From assembly GCA_045600865.1 (NCBI GenBank), contig JAZRYS010000155.1, positions 1 to 12,787 of the forward strand: a DNA stretch of 12,787 nt, read 5' to 3'. The first letter of the stretch is position 1, and the number at the start of each line of letters is the position of its first letter. Below the pieces are notes generated by a model. That model had not been told where the DNA came from. It worked only from the letters and a program-made list of their open reading frames with translations, and made no database searches. The position numbers were made by a program, and so were the translations under genes. Positions 7,624 to 12,787 of this stretch are shown piece by piece. The stretch comes from Aphodosoma sp045600865 (lineage in GTDB: Bacteria > Bacteroidota > Bacteroidia > Bacteroidales > Paludibacteraceae).

Positions 7624-8549
7624 TAAAGCGAACAGTCTGTTTTCAGAATCCCGCATACCTGTCGCTAAGAGACGGGCAGTTAGTACTCCGTCTGCCAGAG
7701 GTGGAAAAGAATGATACTTTGAGCGAGAAGTTCAAGAAAGAGGCATTCACCACCATCCCGATAGAAGACATTGGCGTTATTGTGCTGGATAACGAACGAA
7801 TCACCATCACACAAGGGCTGCTGGCTGCACTGACCGAGGGCAAATGCGCCATAGTCACGTGCGACTCGCGACACATGCCCATAGGATTGCAGATGTGTCT
7901 TGATTCCAACACCTTGCAAAACGAGAGATTTCGGGAACAGCTAAATGCCTCGGAACCTCTGCGCAAGCAGATGTGGCAACAGACTGTAATCCAGAAAATA
8001 CGCAATCAGGCAAAAGTACTCGAAAGTGTAGGGGCAAAGAATGGCAATATGTTGGAATGGTCAAGAAACGTCCGTTCAGGCGATGCTGACAATCTTGAAG
8101 GACGTGCGGCGGCATATTACTGGAAAAACCTTTTCACTGGAATAGATGGTTTCATTAGAGGGCAGGAAGAGGCTCCGCCAAACAATCTGCTCAACTACGG
8201 ATATGCAATCGTGAGGGCAATCGTGGCACGGTCATTGGCAGTTGCCGGACTGTTGCCGACATTAGGCATTCATCACCATAACAGATACAATGCTTATTGT
8301 CTGGCAGACGACATCATGGAGCCATACCGCCCATACGTTGACATGAAGGTCGTTGAGATTGTTGACAGAGGCGGAGATTATTCAGAAATGACCGTGAATC
8401 TGAAGCGCGAACTGCTTGGCTTGGCAATTGTGGACGTTAATATTGACGGGCATACAAGCCCGCTGAGTGTTGCGGCACAGACAACGGCATATTCTGTGCA
8501 GAAATGCTTCGAGGGCGTGTCAAGAAAGATTATATATCCTGAACTATGA
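7620..8549 (+). CDS. cas1: CRISPR adaptation integrase Cas1
   Basis: Cas1 is the catalytic subunit of the Cas1-Cas2 complex that inserts new spacers at the leader end of the array. The 309-residue length fits the type II family. The N-terminal beta domain (1-95) ends in an ITITQGLLAAL helix. The C-terminal catalytic domain has the metal ligands: Glu160 in LEGRAAAYYW, the His218-220 cluster in LGIHHHN, and LADDIMEPYRP with Asp230, Asp231 and Glu234. The ATG overlaps the cas9 stop (ATGA) and the stop overlaps the cas2 ATG in the same way, so the three genes are translated from one mRNA. Nothing looks degraded. Confidence 0.97.
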   Translation: MIKRTVCFQNPAYLSLRDGQLVLRLPEVEKNDTLSEKFKKEAFTTIPIEDIGVIVLDNERITITQGLLAALTEGKCAIVTCDSRHMPIGLQMCLDSNTLQNERFREQLNASEPLRKQMWQQTVIQKIRNQAKVLESVGAKNGNMLEWSRNVRSGDADNLEGRAAAYYWKNLFTGIDGFIRGQEEAPPNNLLNYGYAIVRAIVARSLAVAGLLPTLGIHHHNRYNAYCLADDIMEPYRPYVDMKVVEIVDRGGDYSEMTVNLKRELLGLAIVDVNIDGHTSPLSVAAQTTAYSVQKCFEGVSRKIIYPEL

Positions 8550-8887
8550 GCAATGACGAACGCTTCAATGCATATAGGATAATGTGGGTAATGGTGTTCT
8601 TCGACTTGCCAACCGAGACAAAAAAGCAGAAGAAGGCATATACTGACTTTCGCAAAGCTTTGGTCAGCGACGGTTTCACCATGTTCCAGTTTTCCATATA
8701 CATGAGGCATTGCATGAGCGCCGAGAATGCGGACGTTCACATCAAACGGGTGAAGAGGATTTTGCCATCCGAAGGACATGTCGGCATAATGAGGATAACA
8801 GACAAGCAGTTTGGCGACATGGAATTGTTCGATTGCAATAAGCCAAAGCCATTGGAAAAGCCTGTGCAGCAACTGGAATTGTTTTGA
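8546..8887 (+). CDS. cas2: CRISPR adaptation protein Cas2
   Basis: Cas2 is the structural dimer that bridges two Cas1 dimers in the spacer integration complex. The 113-residue protein has the ferredoxin-like start MWVMVFFDLP with the conserved Asp20 at the end of beta strand 1, then TKKQKKAYTDFRKAL and a TMFQFSIYMR strand, all typical of type II Cas2. The C-terminal tail ends QQLELF. It is the last gene of the cas operon. No csn2 or cas4 follows, which sets the subtype as II-C. A strong hairpin terminator lies 25 nt downstream. Confidence 0.96.
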   Translation: MSNDERFNAYRIMWVMVFFDLPTETKKQKKAYTDFRKALVSDGFTMFQFSIYMRHCMSAENADVHIKRVKRILPSEGHVGIMRITDKQFGDMELFDCNKPKPLEKPVQQLELF

Positions 8888-8911
8888 AATAATTTTTTGG
8901 TGTCAAAAGAT

Positions 8912-8941
8912 AAAAATGCAGCCTTTGCAGGCTGCATTTTT
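8912..8941. terminator. Bidirectional terminator between cas2 and the CRISPR array
   Basis: AAAAATGCAGCC and GGCTGCATTTTT form a perfect 12-bp stem around the 6-nt loop TTTGCA. The A and T runs on its two sides let it act on both strands. It can end the cas9-cas1-cas2 mRNA and also the pre-crRNA arriving from the opposite direction. Confidence 0.92.
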
Positions 8942-8944
8942 AAT

Positions 8945-8982
8945 TTATAGAACAACAGATAATTTGTTGTGGCATAGAACAA
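8945..8982 (-). repeat. Inverted CRISPR-repeat fragments in the array trailer
   Basis: Positions 8945-8956 are the exact reverse complement of the first 12 nt of the plus-strand repeat (GTTGTTCTATAA). After 9 nt, 8966-8982 reads GTTGTGG-CA-TAGAACAA on the plus strand: the two ends of the inverted repeat fused with the middle missing. Both lie between the terminator and the last repeat. They may be relics of an inverted array piece or a structured trailer. Confidence 0.7.
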
Positions 8983-8994
8983 TACATATAACGA

Positions 8995-10042
8995 GTTGTT
9001 CTATAATAGAAAAGATACTAACTTCGAAAGCAATCCACAACACTTCAAGCTGATGATGCCAAACGTTCTCTGTTGTTCTATAATAGAAAAGATACTAACT
9101 TCGAAAGCAATCCACAACGCACCTCATTATCCTGATGCTGCCAAGTTTGTTGTTCTATAATAGAAAAGATACTAACTTCGAAAGCAATCCACAACAGGCG
9201 GCTTGCGTCAACTTGAAGGTAATTAGTTGTTCTATAATAGAAAAGATACTAACTTCGAAAGCAATCCACAACAATAACTTTTTCTAATCGCAAAAACTAT
9301 GTGTTGTTCTATAATAGAAAAGATACTAACTTCGAAAGCAATCCACAACCGTGGCGAGATTGTTAGGCTCTGTGGGTGGTTGTTCTATAATAGAAAAGAT
9401 ACTAACTTCGAAAGCAATCCACAACGCGCTACTCAGGATACCACTATGACTAAAAGTTGTTCTATAATAGAAAAGATACTAACTTCGAAAGCAATCCACA
9501 ACTCTCTCTGTCGCCAACAGCCAACGGCTAAGGTTGTTCTATAATAGAAAAGATACTAACTTCGAAAGCAATCCACAACCGACAATGTCGTCAGATTTTT
9601 GAGCGAGTTGGTTGTTCTATAATAGAAAAGATACTAACTTCGAAAGCAATCCACAACGAATTTATAAATGAAAGGTCAGAACGTCTGGTTGTTCTATAAT
9701 AGAAAAGATACTAACTTCGAAAGCAATCCACAACGCAGTCTGAGCTTTCCAATATCGACCAAGAGGTTGTTCTATAATAGAAAAGATACTAACTTCGAAA
9801 GCAATCCACAACCTCAATCCACACTCATATTCTTGCAGAGTGGTTGTTCTATAATAGAAAAGATACTAACTTCGAAAGCAATCCACAACTCTGTCAGTCA
9901 TGCCCGTTGCGCAGTACGGGTTGTTCTATAATAGAAAAGATACTAACTTCGAAAGCAATCCACAACTATTGCTCTGCGTTTTCGTTGGTCTTTCCGTTGT
10001 TCTATAATAGAAAAGATACTAACTTCGAAAGCAATCCACAAC
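8995..10042 (-). CRISPR. Type II-C CRISPR array, 14 repeats and 13 spacers
   Basis: Fourteen identical 47-bp repeats begin at 8995, 9072, 9149, 9226, 9303, 9379, 9456, 9533, 9611, 9688, 9766, 9843, 9920 and 9996. On the plus strand each starts GTTGTTCTATAATAG and ends AGCAATCCACAAC. Spacers are 30 bp except two of 29 (9350-9378, 9967-9995) and two of 31 (9580-9610, 9735-9765). The functional strand is minus (repeat reading GTTGTGGATTGC...TATAGAACAAC), because only that RNA pairs with the tracrRNA anti-repeat and its 5' end matches the type II pattern. The leader side is therefore the right end, and 9967-9995 is probably the newest spacer. All repeats are identical, including both terminal ones, so the array looks active. 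The array is convergent with the cas operon. I recognise no spacer target and saw no spacer match in the window by eye. Confidence 0.98.
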
Positions 10043-10085
10043 GCGCAGGTGTTTAACCATTGGTGGTGTTTGTGGGTGAGCAAAT
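10043..10085 (-). promoter_or_regulatory. Short leader side of the CRISPR array
   Basis: Only 43 bp separate the first repeat from the stop codon of the protease gene. I see no TAnnTTTG promoter and no hairpin terminator on the minus strand here. Cas1-Cas2 would need to recognise this stretch for spacer integration. Array transcription must come from the repeats themselves or from read-through of the protease operon. Confidence 0.5.
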
Positions 10086-10517
10086 TCACAGATTTACGCC
10101 TTCAGAAGGTGCTCTCATCATAAAAACTGTATTTCCGTCAACATTTGATATCACGAAATCAGTAAGGGCTATAATATCCATTCCTATAAGGATATCATCC
10201 TCAATATTGCTACAATAGGCTTCAACGTCACAGGCAAGAAAGCCATTTGGCAGTAAAACATGAATGCGATATGTCTCCACATTGTTCTCTCCTCCTATGC
10301 CAGTTAGTGTTCCCTTGCCATAAGGTTTCAAGCCAAGTGCTGTGACAAGTTTTGATGATATTACAGTCATTTGTGCACCAGTATCCCAAATGGCATTTTG
10401 AGTGTAAAGCCTCGGAGTTTCTACAGTCAGATTTCCAACGTCAATTCCAGGGAATATAATTGCATTCGTAGCTATATTGCTGGCATAGCCTTCGAATTTT
10501 TTATTAAATGAACTCAT
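10086..10517 (-). CDS. Retropepsin-like (clan AA) aspartic protease
   Basis: This 143-residue protein has the active-site motif AIWDTGAQMTVIS with catalytic Asp45 in D-T-G-A, followed by a glycine-rich flap segment (TLTGIGGENN, 71-80) and the closing DDILIGMD strand (107-114) in which the Gly is conserved. One copy of the motif means it must dimerise to form a site, as in retroviral proteases. No signal peptide or membrane segment is visible, so it is cytoplasmic. It starts at the ATG that shares its A with the stop of the upstream 56-codon gene, so translation is coupled. It ends 43 bp before the CRISPR array on the same strand. Its substrate is unknown; the partner gene product is one candidate by position only. 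Confidence 0.85.
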   Translation of the reverse strand: MSSFNKKFEGYASNIATNAIIFPGIDVGNLTVETPRLYTQNAIWDTGAQMTVISSKLVTALGLKPYGKGTLTGIGGENNVETYRIHVLLPNGFLACDVEAYCSNIEDDILIGMDIIALTDFVISNVDGNTVFMMRAPSEGVNL

Positions 10518-10687
10518 TACAGCACCCCTTCTGGCATTTTTACAAGTCTTGTGTTTAAGCGTGGCGCAGTGTTAGAACCAGGCTTAACTTTGAAATATGA
10601 TGCCACTGAATTATGCCGAGGCTCTTTTTTTGAGACCATTTCAACACTCTTACAATTCAATATTCCAAGTTTTTGCAAGTTTTTCAT
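10517..10687 (-). CDS. Small protein encoded before the retropepsin-like protease
   Basis: A 56-codon frame starts with ATG at 10687 and ends with TAA at 10517-10519; the TAA overlaps the protease ATG (TAATG). It begins MKNLQKLGILNCKSVEMVSK and ends RLVKMPEGVL. The product is basic with no hydrophobic segment and no family I recognise. The tight stop-start overlap and the promoter upstream support it being real. It may assist or be a substrate of the protease, or be a conserved partner of unknown role. A second, shorter frame (23 codons, 10650-10721, starting MALSKQLKIF) overlaps its front in another frame and may be a leader peptide or chance. Confidence 0.6.
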   Translation of the reverse strand: MKNLQKLGILNCKSVEMVSKKEPRHNSVASYFKVKPGSNTAPRLNTRLVKMPEGVL

Positions 10688-10715
10688 TAGTAAATATTTT
10701 TAGTTGTTTTGAAAG

Positions 10716-10742
10716 AGCCATAGTGCCTATTACTCTATGGCT
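10716..10742. promoter_or_regulatory. Inverted repeat in the protease operon leader
   Basis: AGCCATAG and CTATGGCT pair perfectly over 8 bp around an 11-nt loop, just after the predicted transcription start. On the minus strand the 3' arm contains the ATG of the 23-codon frame at 10719-10721, so the fold could hide that start. No T tract follows, so it is not a simple terminator. Confidence 0.5.
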
Positions 10743-10754
10743 TCAAACCCGCTG

Positions 10755-10786
10755 CAAAGGTACAACAAATATTCGGAACCGCCAAA
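10755..10786 (-). promoter_or_regulatory. Promoter of the small ORF-protease (and perhaps array) unit
   Basis: On the minus strand, TTTG (10786-10783), 20 nt, then TACCTTTG (10762-10755) fit the Bacteroidetes consensus. Transcription would start near 10750 and run through the small gene and the protease; I see no terminator before the CRISPR array. Confidence 0.8.
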
Positions 10787-10810
10787 TCTTATAACAAAAA
10801 AAATTTCTTC

Positions 10811-10842
10811 AAAAAAAAAGCACATTCCGCATAGTGTGGCTT
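10811..10842 (-). terminator. Terminator of the DUF6266-like gene
   Basis: On the minus strand, 6 nt after the stop codon, AGC-C-ACA pairs with TGT-GCT (6 bp with one bulged C, 10-nt loop), followed by a run of T residues at 10819-10811. It separates this gene from the protease promoter. Confidence 0.6.
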
Positions 10843-10848
10843 ACAGCC

Positions 10849-11691
10849 TTACTCCGGCGACAGGAATACTTTCTTTTCGCCGCCATAGCTATTGGCTGCC
10901 GCACGGTAAGCATTCTCCGACGTATATTGCGCCAGGATGGAGTTATGGCAGAGGAGGGTCTGGCTGCTGACCTTGACATCGCGCTCGTTGAAGCGGGAGT
11001 GCACCCATGCGTAGGCGCAGTCGCATGACACTTCGGCGTGGCCGATGAAACCGTCAATGACAGTGAATGCCTCGGCAGGCACCTGGGCGAGGAGCGACGA
11101 TTTGTTGGTCTTGTCGAGAACGACCTTGTGCGAAGTGAAGATGCAATACGGAATGCCTGTTGACGGATTGATGCGCTGCTCGACATGGCAGAACGTAATC
11201 TGGTCGTCATGGTTATAGCTGACGTTATTCTCCACCACGGCATTGGCAAACTGCGCAACGGTGGTCTGCTCGTTGATTGTCAGCGAACCTACTGCAATGT
11301 CGGTAACATCATTTGTGCCGTCGGTCGTCACTACGATTGCAGGAAGGGTGCCTTGCGAGATGGAATACGGAGCGGCGACACATGCCCCACACTCCACCAG
11401 ATGCTTTGTCAGATAGACTGGCTGTTGCTGCATGTTCAGCCTGACGAACATGTTGTAGTCGCTCACTCCGGGAGCCTTGTTCTCGAATGCTCTGCGGAGC
11501 ATTGGCTTGAGGCCTGAATAGTTGTGCAGGATGTTGACGAACCTGGTACGGTTGCGCTGCTGCCCTCTTGTCTTGCGGTCAGTGGTTGACGTGATTTTCT
11601 CGGAAACGATTGTGCGTCCCTGACTCTTGCTGAAGGTGAAATCCCCAGCGGATCCGCGTATCTTGCGGATGAAACCTGTGATAATTGCCAT
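10849..11691 (-). CDS. Hypothetical protein, DUF6266-like
   Basis: This 280-residue protein is clearly coding: long, well-composed, with a terminator after it and a promoter before it. The N-terminus (MAIITGFIRKIRGSAGDFTF) followed by a Q-R-N-R-T-R-F helix at about 44-51 and a QQPVYL segment has the layout of the DUF6266 family, a Bacteroidetes protein group of unknown function with a G-x-x-G-x-x-x-F opening. The likeness is by pattern only. No signal peptide, membrane segment or catalytic motif is visible; the C-terminal 150 residues look like beta-rich domains. The function is unknown. The ATG at 11691 follows an A/T-rich leader without Shine-Dalgarno. Confidence 0.75.
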   Translation of the reverse strand: MAIITGFIRKIRGSAGDFTFSKSQGRTIVSEKITSTTDRKTRGQQRNRTRFVNILHNYSGLKPMLRRAFENKAPGVSDYNMFVRLNMQQQPVYLTKHLVECGACVAAPYSISQGTLPAIVVTTDGTNDVTDIAVGSLTINEQTTVAQFANAVVENNVSYNHDDQITFCHVEQRINPSTGIPYCIFTSHKVVLDKTNKSSLLAQVPAEAFTVIDGFIGHAEVSCDCAYAWVHSRFNERDVKVSSQTLLCHNSILAQYTSENAYRAAANSYGGEKKVFLSPE

Positions 11692-11958
11692 AAAGATAAA
11701 GATTTAAGGTTTAAACATACAAAACATACGTCAGCAAGAAAGAAGCTGTATGCAGAGCCGTAGCAGCGTCATGGCGGCTACCTCTGTTTTCCCATTGCCA
11801 TCCCATTTTTTCCCATTGCCGCCCATTCAGATGGGAACCCATGGGAGAAAAAAGGGCTTTGGTAGGACGATGATAGGACGGTGCATGGGAGACGAATGGG
11901 AGACGCTTCGGCAATGCTGTCTCCGCCCGGCAGCGAGTCTGTCTCTTGTTTGACGGTG
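11692..11958 (-). other. Long leader with clustered TCCCAT/ATGGGA motifs
   Basis: No gene is convincing here. Between about 11790 and 11900 the hexamer core CCCAT or its complement ATGGG occurs roughly nine times, including TTTCCCATTGCC twice, the palindrome CCCATGGG, a CCCAT-TCAG-ATGGG hairpin and ATGGGAGACG twice in tandem. In the minus-strand transcript, these can form several alternative stems ahead of the DUF6266-like start. Confidence 0.6.
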
Positions 11959-11988
11959 CAAAGGTACGACTTTTTTCTGAACTGGCAA
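11959..11988 (-). promoter_or_regulatory. Promoter for the DUF6266-like gene
   Basis: On the minus strand, TTG (11988-11986), 19 nt, then TACCTTTG (11966-11959) match the Bacteroidetes consensus. This leaves an unusually long leader of about 260 nt before the ATG at 11691. Confidence 0.75.
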
Positions 11989-12059
11989 TGGGTTGTCCGC
12001 GCGTGGGCGGTGTAAAAAAGTCATAAACTACTGAATGATTGCGCGTTGCAAGGGACGCG

Positions 12060-12238
12060 AACTTGTTTTTGCCAAAAAATCGCAAAAAAATCGCTTCCCT
12101 ATATAGTATATATATATTTACTACATATATAGTAATATTGCAACTATGTCTATTAAAAAAAAAAAATTATATACGCGCGCACACGATTTTTTTTTTTGAC
12201 AGACCTATTTTTTTTTTAACAGACAATTATTTCAATCT
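12060..12238. other. AT-rich intergenic stretch with homopolymer tracts
   Basis: No gene is supported. It holds alternating TA runs near 12099-12132, an A12 tract (12155-12166), a T11 tract (12187-12197) and a T10 tract (12208-12217). The two T tracts are each followed by GACAGAC or AACAGAC, so they form an imperfect 20-nt tandem duplication. A12 and T11 could pair as a hairpin around a CGCGCG loop. Such tracts are prone to length change. Confidence 0.7.
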
Positions 12239-12540
12239 ATGAAAAATATCAGAATTTCTTTATTTGCCATGGCAATGATATTTTCTACAGGAATTGTATC
12301 ATGTAAATCAGCAATGCGGAACGGCTTGTCGAGAACTTCGACACCTTTATCGTGAAACCGCTAAAAGACCAAGTAGATGAACTTAAAAACTCTGTCCAAA
12401 CCCTTCAGATGGCGATACGCCAGATTGGCGATTGCCCTCATCGGGACAGTTGCCCTGTTACTGATATGCTTGACCGCCTGCAAGAGCCAGCAGACAGCGA
12501 GCGAAAGCCACTGCCACCGCCGGCAGACCCTTACGAGTAG
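12239..12540 (+). pseudogene. Small lipoprotein gene with an apparent -1 frameshift
   Basis: The frame starting at ATG 12239 gives MKNIRISLFAMAMIFSTGIV followed by SCKS, a lipoprotein signal with lipobox IVSC (Cys22), but stops at TGA 12353-12355. The next frame is open from about 12308 to TAG 12540: NAERLVENFDTF, then a heptad-like LKDQVDELKNSVQTLQ coiled coil, a CPHRDSC segment and a proline-rich end PPPADPYE. One missing base near 12305-12315 would join both into a 100-residue coiled-coil lipoprotein. There is no slippery heptamer, so a true mutation or sequencing error is likelier than programmed shifting. A GTG at 12352 could in principle start the second part alone. The function is unknown; the layout resembles an inner spanin-like coiled-coil protein, by inference only. 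Confidence 0.55.
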
Positions 12541-12604
12541 TAGAGACGCGACATGTCACGTCTCTACATTCCCCTCCACAAAAGGAGCACTCGTTTTTGC
12601 GTAG
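12377..12604 (+). CDS. Small lipoprotein encoded out of frame within the previous gene
   Basis: A 75-codon frame, +1 relative to the coiled-coil frame, starts MNLKTLSKPFRWRYARLAIA and continues with a hydrophobic core and the lipobox CLTAC (Cys35), a textbook lipoprotein signal with five basic residues before the core. The mature part is short and Ser/Thr-rich (KSQQTASESHCHRRQTLTSS). The last 25 residues run over the palindrome at 12540-12567 and look non-native. A lipoprotein nested in the +1 frame of a coiled-coil membrane protein is the layout of the Rz/Rz1 spanin pair of phage lambda. No other phage gene is in view, so this role is tentative. It could also be a chance frame, but the signal is too good to ignore. 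Confidence 0.5.
   Translation: MNLKTLSKPFRWRYARLAIALIGTVALLLICLTACKSQQTASESHCHRRQTLTSSRDATCHVSTFPSTKGALVFA
12540..12567. repeat. Inverted repeat after the lipoprotein frame
   Basis: GTAGAGACG and CGTCTCTAC pair perfectly over 9 bp around a 10-nt segment. It starts on the last base of the coiled-coil frame's stop codon. No T tract follows. Related GTAGRGACG-type palindromes are common as dispersed elements, and the one at 90-145 begins similarly. Confidence 0.75.
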
Positions 12605-12698
12605 CTGGCTTCCCTGGGTGTGTTGGTGTTGGGGGTCTTAGGGCTAAGTGTTGACTCACGAAAAGTAGACACAAATGGTAGAAAAAAAACGGAAAAAC

Positions 12699-12729
12699 TT
12701 GTCAGAATGAGATAAAAGCATTATCTTTG
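12699..12729 (+). promoter_or_regulatory. Promoter near the right edge
   Basis: TTG (12699-12701), 20 nt, then TATCTTTG (12722-12729) match the Bacteroidetes consensus. The transcript would begin near 12735 and leave the window. Confidence 0.75.
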
Positions 12730-12741
12730 CACTTTCTTAGC

Positions 12742-12787
12742 GGTTGGAGCAGGAGTGAGGAGCTTGCTCCGAACGTAAGCTCCAACC
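12742..12787 (+). repeat. Nested hairpin at the start of the outgoing transcript
   Basis: GGTTGGAGC (12742-12750) pairs perfectly with GCTCCAACC (12779-12787), enclosing a second hairpin GGAGC-TT-GCTCC (12759-12770). It lies just after the predicted start site, so it would form the 5' leader of the next gene. The window edge prevents knowing what follows. Confidence 0.65.

Noticed and set aside
8546..8995. csn2 or cas4 after cas2 (II-A or II-B)
   Set aside because: Only a terminator and trailer lie between cas2 and the array, so the locus is II-C.
8995..10042. Array transcribed on the plus strand, same direction as cas genes
   Set aside because: The tracrRNA anti-repeat, nexus and terminator are only coherent if the crRNA repeat is read from the minus strand, beginning GTTGTGG.
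9299..10056. Open frames across the array encoding repeated YNRKDTNFESNPQ peptides
   Set aside because: They are translations of the CRISPR repeat; the 77-bp period moves the peptide through all frames, and no start or leader supports them.
11711..12085. 124-codon minus-strand frame upstream of the DUF6266-like gene
   Set aside because: It spans the consensus promoter and the low-complexity TCCCAT cluster; its composition is not protein-like.
12640..12690. Insertion sequence end (TGTTGACT...AGTAGACA)
   Set aside because: The inverted match is only partial and short, and no transposase or target duplication is visible.

Overview
The window looks like a chromosome segment from a gut or oral Bacteroidales bacterium, most likely Prevotella or a close relative. 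The reasons are: several promoters of the Bacteroidetes type (TTTG or TTG, 19-20 nt, TAnnTTTG), a general lack of Shine-Dalgarno sequences, and a 47-bp CRISPR repeat with a 1,448-residue type II-C Cas9 as found in that phylum. Genus is inference; I could not run a database search.

Layout. Positions 1-2117 are ordinary chromosome: a repeat-like non-coding stretch, rsmE and ruvC overlapping by 4 nt, a bidirectional hairpin, a tRNA-Leu(UAG) on the minus strand with its own promoter, and a cupin lipoprotein. Positions 2160-3014 encode a Bro-N/DinD-like protein, followed by a perfect 28-bp palindrome.

Positions 3125-10042 hold a complete, compact type II-C CRISPR-Cas locus: tracrRNA (minus strand), then cas9-cas1-cas2 (plus strand, each junction an ATGA overlap), a strong hairpin terminator, and an array of 14 identical 47-bp repeats with 13 spacers of 29-31 bp. 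There is no csn2 or cas4. Matching the tracrRNA anti-repeat to the repeat shows that crRNA is read from the minus strand, so the array converges on the cas operon and both can stop at the terminator at 8912-8941. Repeats carry a promoter-like arrangement pointing into each spacer. The same arrangement survives in the anti-repeat, where it points at cas9. This suggests that cas9 and tracrRNA expression are physically interlocked.

Positions 10086-10800, just upstream of the array in its direction of transcription, hold a promoter, a 56-codon gene and a retropepsin-like aspartic protease, ending only 43 bp from the first repeat. Positions 10811-11988 hold a minus-strand gene (DUF6266-like, 280 aa) with its own terminator, a long leader full of TCCCAT/ATGGGA motifs, and a promoter. 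Positions 12000-12787 hold a very AT-rich stretch with homopolymer tracts, a small lipoprotein gene broken by an apparent -1 frameshift, a second textbook lipoprotein encoded out of frame inside it (an arrangement like Rz/Rz1 spanins), a palindrome, and a promoter leading into a hairpin cut off by the window edge.
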